DNA from: Chloroflexota bacterium
GTDB taxonomy: Bacteria; Chloroflexota; Dehalococcoidia; UBA2979
Reading direction: 5' to 3'
Assembly: GCA_002716405.1 (NCBI GenBank)
Contig: PBBA01000005.1
Span: 17,113 to 81,112, forward strand
DNA length: 64,000 bases
Position numbers and translations under genes: made by a program. Below are positions 25,447 to 35,126 of the stretch, piece after piece. The notes below the pieces were generated by a model. That model did not search any database and was not told where the DNA came from. It worked only from the letters and a program-made list of their open reading frames with translations. Numbering within the stretch: position 1 is the first letter of the stretch; each line of letters begins with the position of its first letter.

Positions 25447-27348
25447 TTAATTCAATCTCGGCAAATAAGCCTCACCATAGAGAGAACCTACCGAAGACTC
25501 ATCGCCCTGGTCCAATAAGAAATGAATTCCATTCAATATTAAACTGCCGTTCATTGCTTGCTCAAGCAATGAATCGAACGTAATAGATCTATAGCCAGAT
25601 TCATCAAACCAAGACCTATGCCGATACTGAACACGCCTTGCATATTGTAATTTTTCGAACATACTTCCAGGTACTGAAGCTTTATTAGTAATTAAAATGG
25701 GCTGCGTTGAAAAATCAATCAGACTAAAATAATCTCCTGTTACGTACTTAACATCATATTCACGCAAATACCATGCCCATGGCCACGAAAGAGCTGCAGC
25801 AGTTTCGATATAAATTGGAGAGCTTTTCTCTGAATGTATTGCTTCAATTTGATTCATTACAAGTTTAAGATCTGGAGAAGTTTGGGTATAAATCAGAGGT
25901 TCAGTTGGAATGCCTGTATTAGAAAAATTAACCCTCAGACTAACGCTAAACATAAATATAATTGTTATAGCAATTAAAATAACTGGTGCAGACAGTTTGG
26001 CAACATAGTGAGTAGATTGTGAACTTCGAAGTAAATAAATATTACTATCCAATAAACTACCTAGCATTTTCGCTGTGAGAAACACTAATGGAACTGTCAA
26101 ATGCACTAGTAACCATGGCATTTTTTCTCCAGCAAAAGTTAGACAGATAAAAGTGCCCAAAAACCACCATGCCAAAAAGATTACATCTCTATCTTTCTTT
26201 AGTACAAAATATGCCGCACCAAAAAGACCTATGCCAACAAGGAATAGTTCATATATCGGTAGCATCACAATATAATAAAACCAAGGCTGTTCACCCCTGT
26301 TAACCTCTTGCTGATCAATCCAATAGTCTAATGAACCCCATAAGCCGGATTCGATTCCATTCAAATTAGTTAATAATGTAGTAAACAATAAAAAATATGT
26401 AACACTAAATACTACAAAACATACTAGCCATTTACGGTAATTCCAGTAAATACCTACAAATAAAACTCCTATCATAAGCAATGCAATCACAGATAGTTTA
26501 AATATATTCATAGATTCATCAGGAATAATAATAGGTATCCATGCAAGGGGAATTTTTATAGCAGCAGCCAACTGGGTTGCAGTAAGGGTGCCTATGATAA
26601 TAAAAAGATCATAATCAGGATCACTTAATGAAGTCCGTAAACGAAACCGCTTTATAGGCATAAGCAGAGTAGTCAACCAAAAAAAAGGAGCTACTATCAA
26701 CGCACAAATTACTCTCAAAGTTGAAAAAACTGTTTTTTCTGAATGAGACAAAAATAATCGATAGGTCAGCAAGAAACTAAGATAGAGTAAAATTATTGCT
26801 GATGTTAGAAATGTAGTTTCTTTTGTCGCAAATGAAAAAGATAGAGAACACGCCAAAACTAGAAGCCAAACAAAATTTCTTTTTTCACGATACCGCAAGA
26901 TGGAACATATTATTAATACGGTCCATAGAGCAATAAACAAATCATTCCTTGCAAAACGAGAATAATAAACAAGTGAAGGTGAAAGCGCAAAAAACAATGC
27001 AGCAAACACTACTCCGTAATTACCTAACAATCTTCGAAAAAGCAACGGTGTTAATACGAGCAAAGATCCAAAAACAGCTGAAGGCAAACGTGTCACAAAA
27101 TCAGAGTCACCAAACAGTCGATAGAATAAAGCAATAATATGAAACTGGAAGGGACCATGCGTCATAGGATCATGAATATAGATCATTTCTTTCATCAACA
27201 CCCACGAGTACAGTGCATGCAAAGATTCATCGTGATGTATAGCACGTACATCAAGGTCTATAATTCTTAAAATAAATGCAGATAACGCTATCAAAACAGT
27301 TATAAGTATCATTTTCGATTTGATAAAGTAATTGACATTTTGCATCAA
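25447..27348 (-). CDS. Agl23-like GT-C-fold glycosyltransferase (TIGR03663-type)
   Basis: A polytopic membrane protein (about 12 helices) of the flippase-activity-associated Agl23 family. The first periplasmic loop HHDESLHALYSWVL with its acidic pair, followed by MTHGPFQFHIIALF and TRLPSAVFG, is the signature of GT-C enzymes that use polyprenyl-phosphate sugars. A C-terminal soluble domain follows from about residue 470. Its ATGA start overlaps the DUF2298 gene stop, so the two are translationally coupled. The pair is known together in Chloroflexi and archaea. Product and acceptor are unknown. Confidence 0.88.
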   Translation of the reverse strand: MMQNVNYFIKSKMILITVLIALSAFILRIIDLDVRAIHHDESLHALYSWVLMKEMIYIHDPMTHGPFQFHIIALFYRLFGDSDFVTRLPSAVFGSLLVLTPLLFRRLLGNYGVVFAALFFALSPSLVYYSRFARNDLFIALWTVLIICSILRYREKRNFVWLLVLACSLSFSFATKETTFLTSAIILLYLSFLLTYRLFLSHSEKTVFSTLRVICALIVAPFFWLTTLLMPIKRFRLRTSLSDPDYDLFIIIGTLTATQLAAAIKIPLAWIPIIIPDESMNIFKLSVIALLMIGVLFVGIYWNYRKWLVCFVVFSVTYFLLFTTLLTNLNGIESGLWGSLDYWIDQQEVNRGEQPWFYYIVMLPIYELFLVGIGLFGAAYFVLKKDRDVIFLAWWFLGTFICLTFAGEKMPWLLVHLTVPLVFLTAKMLGSLLDSNIYLLRSSQSTHYVAKLSAPVILIAITIIFMFSVSLRVNFSNTGIPTEPLIYTQTSPDLKLVMNQIEAIHSEKSSPIYIETAAALSWPWAWYLREYDVKYVTGDYFSLIDFSTQPILITNKASVPGSMFEKLQYARRVQYRHRSWFDESGYRSITFDSLLEQAMNGSLILNGIHFLLDQGDESSVGSLYGEAYLPRLN

Positions 27349-29597
27349 GGTACCTTGATAATTACAGAGTTATCTTGTTTCCAAACAATGTCCCAATCTT
27401 TAAATCGATCAGCAATGTTCCACCCGAACAATTTTTTTTCTTCACGCCCTATATATATGTGTGTCACACGATATTTTTTGGCAACTTCTAATCCTACATT
27501 ACTCGAACCTAAACTATATATTTGATCAACTGCTACAACACGATCATATAAAGAAAGTTCTGGACCACGCCATTGAATTTGATGGCCAGGCCAATTTAAA
27601 ATTGTAGGAATACCACTTGCAGCAGCAAGATAACCTCCTTTTCCATAAGCATGTGTAATAGCTTGAAGTAACACATGTTCTTGAGGAGATAATTTTTCTT
27701 TGGCGTAACTTATTGCACCATACAAGCCAGGATCGCTAGATTTTAGGTAAACTACAGCATCTAGATTAATTTTCTGATCTTCATATCCACGACTCAGAGC
27801 CATCATCGGAGCATAAATATATGAAAACCCATATATTAAGAAACAAACAGACAAGATTGGAAGGCAATATCTTATATTTTTCCTTGTAAAAATCTCATCT
27901 TCATAATTAAGTGGCTTAGCTAATCTATTCACAATAATTCCTATCGAAATAGAGCCAGCGACGGCTAGAAGTGTCCAGACGTGATACCAAATCTTGAATA
28001 CTGTATTAAACCTACCTGGGGTTCCTGTAACAATGTTAAACAGTTCAGTTAAGAAAATAATCGAAAAAGCCAACGCAACTAACAAAAAAATTAAACCCAT
28101 AGATTGATTATTCTGACTATCATGGTAAAAGGATTGCTGTGCAGTAACTACAATCACTGCCCCTATTAATACAAGTGCTAACCATCCATTTCCTCTATCG
28201 AAAAGTACACTTGCATCACCAGAGATAATTTGAATAAAGACAAAGATCGTAACCAGAAACATGATTATTGCAATTACGAAAGATACAATGCGGAAATTAA
28301 CTGATAAATGAGTCATGAACAGTAAAACTATGATGGGAAGAACAGGTACTAACCAGATCAATAGCAGATTTCTTAGACCAGTTGTTTCTTCATTGACAAC
28401 TCCTAAAGAAATAGACGGTGACTCAAGATTCAATATAAAAGGTGATGCAAAAATCAATGCTAGGATGACGGGCAATATCATGTATTTACATGTGTTTAAT
28501 AAAGCTAACGACCAATGATTTTCATTACGCACATGTAGAAAAAAAACTACTCCAAACCAAACAAAACCATAGGAGATGACATCCCAACTATTAGTGCAAA
28601 ATAATGCGGCATAAATCATAGCAATGAAAACTAAGTTAAGTGGAGAATTGAGCCAATATTTAAAACTCAAATTAGATCTGTTAATATAAGTTTTTACTAC
28701 TATTGCAATTGCAACTATAGATAATGGCAGTGCTAAAACATGCGCATGTAGATCACCAAGTATCAATGAAAATGCGGGGAATTCAACTATTGGCCCTTCT
28801 AATATTCGAGTGGCATGCCACCACCACCACCATTCATCAAAAAAGGACCCTCCTTCTTGATAAACAATAAAGAAAGTCTTAACCAGATTATAAAAGCCTG
28901 CAAGTGGTCCAAGCCATAACAAACTCACAACTGCTGTAAATCCAACAAAAATTTGAGACCGAAAATGAACAATTCTATTGACACTGAAAATATCTAAAGA
29001 TAATCCAAAAATAGCAACACCTACCATTGCGCCGATCATTGCAAGACCAAGGTTAAAAGCTACTTCGGGTTGATTAAAAGAAATACGACTAACAATATCT
29101 ACCCCTAAATGACCCAAATGATAATAAGAGATTTCTTCACCAGACAACCAAGGGTCTAAAGGAGGGAAATAATCAGTACGGTTTACTGAAATCAACATCA
29201 TCAGATCCATAGGTTTCTCAGTATTTTCTGCATTCGGAGTCTGGATTCTAATGAGTGCAAGTAATATAAAAATTACTAAAAAGACTATTTCAGCAACTAA
29301 AATTAATTTCCATTTAGCAATAATTTTTGAAAACAATTCACGATTCGTGAAGTATAAAAATACGTTCGCCAAAAAACAAAAACTTACTAATACCCATAAC
29401 AAGTAATTGTCATAATTAAATACTCTAGACCAACCAATCCACCAAGTAATCAAAGCAAGAAAACTTAAACTAATAGATTTCGTGTAAAAAATTCCAATAG
29501 TCCGCATCGAATTGAACAAAAAATGCGAAACGGGAATAAATAACAAACCTATGAGGCATATAGCAATATACCAACGAATTATCTCAAACATCAGCAT
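27345..29597 (-). CDS. DUF2298 (Chlor_Arch_YYY) polytopic membrane protein
   Basis: A roughly 15-helix membrane protein. The loop NRTDYFPPLDPWLSGEEISYYHLG is the diagnostic DUF2298 motif, whose PPxDPWL-x-G-x3-YY signature gives the family its YYY name. A further conserved loop is LEGPIVEFPAFSLILGDLHAHV. The family is restricted mainly to Chloroflexi and archaea and is predicted to be a GT-C-like transferase or partner of Agl23. The start lies 14 bases inside ftsY, so translation is coupled to it. Biochemical function is not established. Confidence 0.9.
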   Translation of the reverse strand: MLMFEIIRWYIAICLIGLLFIPVSHFLFNSMRTIGIFYTKSISLSFLALITWWIGWSRVFNYDNYLLWVLVSFCFLANVFLYFTNRELFSKIIAKWKLILVAEIVFLVIFILLALIRIQTPNAENTEKPMDLMMLISVNRTDYFPPLDPWLSGEEISYYHLGHLGVDIVSRISFNQPEVAFNLGLAMIGAMVGVAIFGLSLDIFSVNRIVHFRSQIFVGFTAVVSLLWLGPLAGFYNLVKTFFIVYQEGGSFFDEWWWWWHATRILEGPIVEFPAFSLILGDLHAHVLALPLSIVAIAIVVKTYINRSNLSFKYWLNSPLNLVFIAMIYAALFCTNSWDVISYGFVWFGVVFFLHVRNENHWSLALLNTCKYMILPVILALIFASPFILNLESPSISLGVVNEETTGLRNLLLIWLVPVLPIIVLLFMTHLSVNFRIVSFVIAIIMFLVTIFVFIQIISGDASVLFDRGNGWLALVLIGAVIVVTAQQSFYHDSQNNQSMGLIFLLVALAFSIIFLTELFNIVTGTPGRFNTVFKIWYHVWTLLAVAGSISIGIIVNRLAKPLNYEDEIFTRKNIRYCLPILSVCFLIYGFSYIYAPMMALSRGYEDQKINLDAVVYLKSSDPGLYGAISYAKEKLSPQEHVLLQAITHAYGKGGYLAAASGIPTILNWPGHQIQWRGPELSLYDRVVAVDQIYSLGSSNVGLEVAKKYRVTHIYIGREEKKLFGWNIADRFKDWDIVWKQDNSVIIKVP

Positions 29598-30537
29598 CTA
29601 TATTAATGCCACCCAGAAGGGCATCAACAAAAATTTCGGCATTAAATGGCACTAAATCTTCAGCACTTTGACCTACACCAACGAACCTAACTGGCAATCC
29701 AAATTCTTTCACAATGGAAAAAACTATTCCACCTCGAGAAGAACCATCTAATTTCGTAAGTATAACACCTGAAACATCTACTGCTTCAGCAAATGCACTA
29801 GCTTGTACAAATCCATTTTGACCAATACTTGCATCAAGAACTAAGAAAACTTCATCAGGATCACGTTGAATTTTGCGTTTCACAACATTACGTAATTTTG
29901 TTAACTCTGCCATTAAATTATTACTATTTTGTAATCGCCCAGCAGTGTCAATCAATACAATATCGTGCTTTCTTGCAATAGAAGCATCTAAGGCATCAAA
30001 AACAACTGCTGCAGGATCTGAACCATGCTGATGGGCAACTAGATCAAAATCCAGTTTTTCGGCCCAATCTTGTAATTGATCGATTGCGGCTGCACGAAAA
30101 GTATCTGCGGCTGCGGCGATTACTTTCTTCCCCTCTAATTGATATTTATATGCGAGTCTACCTAAAGCAGTTGTCTTACCACTCCCATTGACTCCTACAA
30201 TTAAAATTACCCATGGTTTATAAGATAAATCATCTATTTGAGATTCATCAGAATTAAATATTAATAAACGTGAAATCAATTCTTCACGTAGTGAACCGTA
30301 AATTAATTGAATATTGTCCAATTTTTTTAATTGAATATTCTCAATTATTTCCAAGGAGGTTTTAGCACCCATGTCTGCACTAATCAAAATTTCTTCTAAT
30401 GAGTCCCAAAAATCACCCTCAATTGAATTACTACCAAATAAATCATTAAATCGAGATAAAAGAGAATTTCTGGTTAATGAAAGAGCTTTATCAGTCGCAC
30501 TATTGTCGCTTTTGTTTCTTCGGAATATTTTCAACAA
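29584..30537 (-). CDS. ftsY: Signal recognition particle receptor FtsY
   Basis: The SRP-receptor GTPase that docks ribosome-SRP complexes at the membrane. The G1 loop GVNGSGKTTALGRLAYKY, DTFRAAAIDQLQDWA (insertion box), DTAGRL, TKLDGSSRGG and GVGQSAEDL are all present. A short N-terminal acidic region precedes the NG core, so it is a minimal FtsY without a long A domain. It follows smc with a short gap in the widely conserved rnc-smc-ftsY order, and its RNA partner is encoded about 13 kb away (SRP RNA). Confidence 0.97.
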   Translation of the reverse strand: MLKIFRRNKSDNSATDKALSLTRNSLLSRFNDLFGSNSIEGDFWDSLEEILISADMGAKTSLEIIENIQLKKLDNIQLIYGSLREELISRLLIFNSDESQIDDLSYKPWVILIVGVNGSGKTTALGRLAYKYQLEGKKVIAAAADTFRAAAIDQLQDWAEKLDFDLVAHQHGSDPAAVVFDALDASIARKHDIVLIDTAGRLQNSNNLMAELTKLRNVVKRKIQRDPDEVFLVLDASIGQNGFVQASAFAEAVDVSGVILTKLDGSSRGGIVFSIVKEFGLPVRFVGVGQSAEDLVPFNAEIFVDALLGGINIDADV

Positions 30538-30583
30538 TCACCTTCACAGTACAGAATATCTATAAGTTTATAGAAAAGGAATA

Positions 30584-33500
30584 TTAGAATACTGTAGACA
30601 TTTGATCGATCTTAAGAGACAACACTTGAGATGTAGAATCATTCCCCATAGAAACACCATAAATAGCATCACCTGATTCTATAGTAGACCGATTGTGTGA
30701 AATCACTACAAATTGAGTTTTCTCTTTCAATTCTTTTAATGTATCTACAAATCGACCTACATTTGCTTCATCCAATGCGGCATCAACTTCGTCTAAGACC
30801 ACCATAGGAGCGGGATTGACAGAAAGTAAAGCAAACAGTAATGCAACAGACGTCATCGAACGCTCTCCACCTGAAAGAACGTTTAGATTAGATATACGCT
30901 TACCTGGGGGCTGCGCAAATATATCTACTCCTGGTTCAGATTCCAAATCATCTTCAGTAGCTGTTACCCGTAATTCAGCTTGTCCACCACCAAAGAACCT
31001 TTGGAAGTATTCCCCAAATCTTTTGTTCACTATTTCAAAAGTTTCGAAGAATTTAGATTTAATAAGAGTACGCAAGTCTTTAATTGCACCACGTAACTCA
31101 TTTTCAGCCAATTCTAAATCTTCAATTTGATTAGTCAGATAAGTATAACGTTCTGCTTCTTCAGTTAAATCTTCAAGAGCCTCTAAATTAACTGGCCCCA
31201 AATTACGTATTTCTAGCCGCAAATCTGAAACGCGAATTCGCAATGACTCTACATCTGTATCTGAAGCACCTGTAATTGGCAACATTGGCAACATTACGCT
31301 TTGCGATTTATTGGTAGGTAACTCAGTTTCTTCACGAGTGGAAGTTTCCTCAGAAAGCTTTATCACGACTGATCCTTCAGGAGTAATTTCCATTCCTTCA
31401 AAATCAATTTGTGCTAATAAATCACTGACGATTTTTGCAGATTCATTTAAGCCGTTTTCACTAGACAACAAATCACGCTCGGATTCGATTAGGTTACGTT
31501 GTTCATCTTGCTTTCTTGTTCGTAATTCACGTTCTAATTGCTCAATTTGTGCAACTGAATCACTAGCTGGACCAATAGATTCCTGATTTTCTCGACGCAC
31601 TAATTTGTTGTTGACTAAACGTTGTTTATAATCTTGGAGTGATAAAGATAGATCTTGTTGCTCACGAGACAAGGTAGCAAGTTGACTTTGTTGTTGTTCT
31701 GATTTTTCAATTGATCTTCGATATTCTTCTTCGCGCTCTTTACGTCGAGCAGCTTCAGCAGCTGCTTCAGCTTCAGATGAAGCTAATGTTCTTGTTGCTT
31801 CATCTAAAAGTGAAAGCATATTTTCTCGCTGTGTAGTTACTGCAGTTGAACGATCTCGCAATACATTAATTTCATTAGATAACGAAGTTAATTCGTTTTG
31901 AATTTCATTTTTCTTTACTTGCAATTCTTCAGTAGCATCTTCTACATCAATCTGTGTTCTCATCGAATTTTTTAACATTTTTAATTCAGCTATAATTTGA
32001 CTACAAATTCGCCGTTCACGAGCTTTTTCTTGCTCAAATGCCCTCATCCCATCTTCTACATTTTTCAATTGCACACGAGCGCTTGTTAGATTTGAGGTGT
32101 GATTGATAATTTTTTCTTCAGCTATTTGAGAAGTTTGGGAAATTTCATTAATTTGACTGGTGATCGAATCTTCTTTTCCAGGAAGGGTTTCTAATTCTCT
32201 TTTTAATTGAAATTGTTCTACATGAGCTGATATTGATCCTCCAGAAATAGCACCATTTGGACTTATAACAACTCCATCTCGTGTAACAACTGTTCCCAGA
32301 CCTCGACCAGCTATTTTCTTCGCAGTCTGTAAATCATCAACAATAATAACTCGCCCCAACAAAGTATCCACTAGTGAACGATATGAAGAATCAGTACTAA
32401 CCAGTCGTGCAGCTACACCAACAATACCTTTTTCATTAAAAATATTAAGGGGGTATATGTGTTTTAAATCTTTTAGAGGGTAAATAACAGTAGCCCCAAG
32501 TGAATTTTTTTCAAGATATTCGATTGCACTAAAAGCATCTTCCATAGATTCAACTACAAGAGATGAAAGGTGTTCTTGTAAAGCTCCAGCAATTGCTTTT
32601 TCTAAACCTTCAGGAACATCAATTAGACTGGATAACAAGTCAATAACGCCACTCAATTTTGCTTCTGACTCAATAGCTCCATTTGATGCATTTATGAGTG
32701 ATCTCGATCCACCTTGTCCAGAAGACATCGTTTGCAAAAGACGTTCCAACAATTGACCACGCTCTCTTAAACCATCTAACGTGCTTCTCAAACCAGTTAA
32801 TTTTTTTTCAATATCATAATAATCTTCCTGCAATTTCTGTGAAGTGTTTTCAGAAAGCTCCAAATTTTGAGTTGCTTCTTTCATTCGATTCGTTAAAGTC
32901 TTTCTTGCACCTTTCCTAAAAGCTGAACGTTTTCTATAGGTCCTAATCTGCTCAGAAAGTTCATTAAACCTCAATTGTTCCATGATTCTGATCTGTTCGC
33001 GCTCTTCACGTCCGGATTCTTGTTCAATGAGACGTCGATCAATGTCTTCGCGTGCTACTTCCAATCGTGCTCTACGCGCTTCATATTCGCTCAAGGAATG
33101 TAAAATATCTCGAGTCATTGTATCTATATCAACAACGGCTTTTTTACGTATTTCTAAATCACCACGAGATTTTTCAACACTCGCAGATAATTGGACCATA
33201 AATTCATTGTCATCGTAATCAGATGTATTTTGTGATGTCCTTTCGGAAATCATTTCTGTCAATTCATCAGTTCTTTCTTGAATTAATTGGAGTCGTTGTT
33301 CACTTAATGCAACAGCTTGCTCTAGCCTCAACCCTTCTTCTGAAGATTCCCTTTCAGTCTTTTTTAACTGTTCCAAAGTATCTGTACGCTCTTTGAAATC
33401 ACTTTTAATTTCATCTAATCGCTTATCAATTTCTTCTAATCGAGATTGAATAATTTGGAAGTTTTTTGAATTTTGATCATGTTTTGCCTGAGATGCAACT

Positions 33501-34222
33501 TGCCGTTCTTTAGCAAGTTTAATATCGTATTCAAGTACAAATTGAAGAGCAGAAGAAAGCTCAGATGTTAAAGTACGATATCTCTCAGCTTTTTTTGATT
33601 GTCTTTCAAGTTGTTTCAAGCGCGGTTCAACTTCACGAATTAACATACGCACGTGTCCCAGATTATCTCTAGTTTCGACAAGTCTTCGTTCAGATAAAAT
33701 CAATTGTTGTCGATGCCTTTTTAAATCTGCAGCCTCTTCAATCATTTCTCTTCGCTCATTTGGTCGCATCGCTAAAACTTCATCTACAAGTCCCTGTGAC
33801 ATGTGTGCATATGAATTTTGACCAACCTGAGCACGACGAAATAAATCTAAAACATCACTCAAACGTACTTGAGCACCATTAATTAAATATTCATTTTCAC
33901 CCGAACGATGTGCTCTTCTTGTAACAGAAACTTCACTGAAATCTATTGGCATCCATCCATCAGAGTTATCTAAGGTTAAAGTAACTTCTGCTAGACCCAT
34001 TTGCCGTCTTTTTTCAGAACCAGAAAAAATCACATCTTCTGTTTTTCTAGCTCTAATTTGTTTTGTAGACTGCGCACCTAAAGCCCACTTGATTGAATCA
34101 GCAACATTCGACTTCCCTGAACCGTTAGGACCTACAATGACACTCATTCCATTACCGAATTCAAACTTTTGTCGATCAGCAAAAGCTTTAAAACCATGAA
34201 CTTCTAATCGCCTAAGGTACAC
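30584..34222 (-). CDS. smc: Chromosome segregation protein SMC
   Basis: The condensin-type ATPase that compacts and segregates the chromosome. Walker A GPNGSGKSN near residue 32 and a Q-loop GQNSYAHMSQGLVDE region lead into a long coiled coil. The hinge domain lies around 510-680 (GVIDLLSSLIDVPEG, VVTRDGVVISPNGAISGG). After the second coil come the signature LSGGERSMTS and Walker B VVLDEVDAALDEAN. The track uses TTG at 34228; I prefer GTG at 34222, which overlaps the stop TAG of rnc and has AAAAGGA nine bases upstream. At ~1,212 residues it is a normal size. Confidence 0.97.
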   Translation of the reverse strand: MYLRRLEVHGFKAFADRQKFEFGNGMSVIVGPNGSGKSNVADSIKWALGAQSTKQIRARKTEDVIFSGSEKRRQMGLAEVTLTLDNSDGWMPIDFSEVSVTRRAHRSGENEYLINGAQVRLSDVLDLFRRAQVGQNSYAHMSQGLVDEVLAMRPNERREMIEEAADLKRHRQQLILSERRLVETRDNLGHVRMLIREVEPRLKQLERQSKKAERYRTLTSELSSALQFVLEYDIKLAKERQVASQAKHDQNSKNFQIIQSRLEEIDKRLDEIKSDFKERTDTLEQLKKTERESSEEGLRLEQAVALSEQRLQLIQERTDELTEMISERTSQNTSDYDDNEFMVQLSASVEKSRGDLEIRKKAVVDIDTMTRDILHSLSEYEARRARLEVAREDIDRRLIEQESGREEREQIRIMEQLRFNELSEQIRTYRKRSAFRKGARKTLTNRMKEATQNLELSENTSQKLQEDYYDIEKKLTGLRSTLDGLRERGQLLERLLQTMSSGQGGSRSLINASNGAIESEAKLSGVIDLLSSLIDVPEGLEKAIAGALQEHLSSLVVESMEDAFSAIEYLEKNSLGATVIYPLKDLKHIYPLNIFNEKGIVGVAARLVSTDSSYRSLVDTLLGRVIIVDDLQTAKKIAGRGLGTVVTRDGVVISPNGAISGGSISAHVEQFQLKRELETLPGKEDSITSQINEISQTSQIAEEKIINHTSNLTSARVQLKNVEDGMRAFEQEKARERRICSQIIAELKMLKNSMRTQIDVEDATEELQVKKNEIQNELTSLSNEINVLRDRSTAVTTQRENMLSLLDEATRTLASSEAEAAAEAARRKEREEEYRRSIEKSEQQQSQLATLSREQQDLSLSLQDYKQRLVNNKLVRRENQESIGPASDSVAQIEQLERELRTRKQDEQRNLIESERDLLSSENGLNESAKIVSDLLAQIDFEGMEITPEGSVVIKLSEETSTREETELPTNKSQSVMLPMLPITGASDTDVESLRIRVSDLRLEIRNLGPVNLEALEDLTEEAERYTYLTNQIEDLELAENELRGAIKDLRTLIKSKFFETFEIVNKRFGEYFQRFFGGGQAELRVTATEDDLESEPGVDIFAQPPGKRISNLNVLSGGERSMTSVALLFALLSVNPAPMVVLDEVDAALDEANVGRFVDTLKELKEKTQFVVISHNRSTIESGDAIYGVSMGNDSTSQVLSLKIDQMSTVF

Positions 34223-34977
34223 TAGCAAGAATCCTTTTCATAAAATCTTAAACTTAATATTTCAAGAGCACGAGATGCAGCATATTTTTCTGCTTGCTGC
34301 TTGGTAGAGCCGATACCGCTACCCAACAATTCTCCACTTACAAAAACTTCTACAACATATTCATGCCGATTGTTTTTATCAGGACCTGATTTTTGAGATA
34401 AAACATATTCTGGACGAATATTCATTTTCTCCATAACCAACTCTTGAAGCTCACCTTTAGGATTTAACATAGTTTCACCCTGGATAAGTAGTTCAAATTC
34501 GGGAATAAGAGTTTTTTCAATTATCCCATTAACACATTCAAGACCTTGATCTAAATAAAGTGCACCTATTAAAGCTTCATATGCTCTTTCAAGATTACCT
34601 TCACGATCTCTTCCACCTGTTCTTTCTTCACCACGTCCTAAACGAAGAGCGGGACCAAGTTTTATTTGAGTAGCAATTTTAGACAATGTGGGGCCACAGA
34701 CTAAATGAGAACGCCATTCTGTTAACCGTCCTTCATTAACATCAGGAAAACGCTGATAGAGAGAGCGTGCTACTAGCATACTAAGAACTGAATCACCTAA
34801 AAATTCCAATCGTTCATTATCTTCTATAGGATCTTCGGGATGCTCATTTGCATATGAAGGATGTGTGAGTGCGCTATGCAACAAAGTTTTATCCTGAAAA
34901 CTAATTTCTAAGCGTGCTTCAAGCTCTTCATATAAAACCTGTTCAAATCGCAGTGATTCATCTATCTTGGCAGACAC
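34222..34977 (-). CDS. rnc: Ribonuclease III
   Basis: Cleaves double-stranded RNA, including rRNA precursors. The RNase III signature ERLEFLGDSVLSML at about 57-70 contains the metal-binding acidic residues; a second site lies in RAYEALIGALYLDQG. The C-terminal dsRBD starts at about 175 (NPKGELQELVMEK) and ends KQQAEKYAASRALEIL. At 251 residues it is slightly longer than the E. coli enzyme. Upstream is a non-coding gap; downstream the gene overlaps smc. Confidence 0.97.
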   Translation of the reverse strand: MSAKIDESLRFEQVLYEELEARLEISFQDKTLLHSALTHPSYANEHPEDPIEDNERLEFLGDSVLSMLVARSLYQRFPDVNEGRLTEWRSHLVCGPTLSKIATQIKLGPALRLGRGEERTGGRDREGNLERAYEALIGALYLDQGLECVNGIIEKTLIPEFELLIQGETMLNPKGELQELVMEKMNIRPEYVLSQKSGPDKNNRHEYVVEVFVSGELLGSGIGSTKQQAEKYAASRALEILSLRFYEKDSC

Positions 34978-35126
34978 ATCGAAGCCTTTACAAAGGAGTT
35001 CTTTATGGCCTTAAAGAAAACTCACTATCTTCATATTATAATTATTCGGCCAAATAACATTACCTATGGATCCATTGCCTGCCCATATTGATGAACCCAT
35101 AGTTGCTATCCTAGAAACGAGAAGCA
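34978..35126. other. Divergent gap, with a possible 26-codon leader ORF
   Basis: Between rnc and the CCA-adding enzyme. A plus-strand ORF at 35066-35146 (MDPLPAHIDEPIVAILETRS, 26 codons) overlaps the start of the CCA-adding gene by 20 bases in another frame. No strong ribosome site precedes it. It may be chance. Confidence 0.25.
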
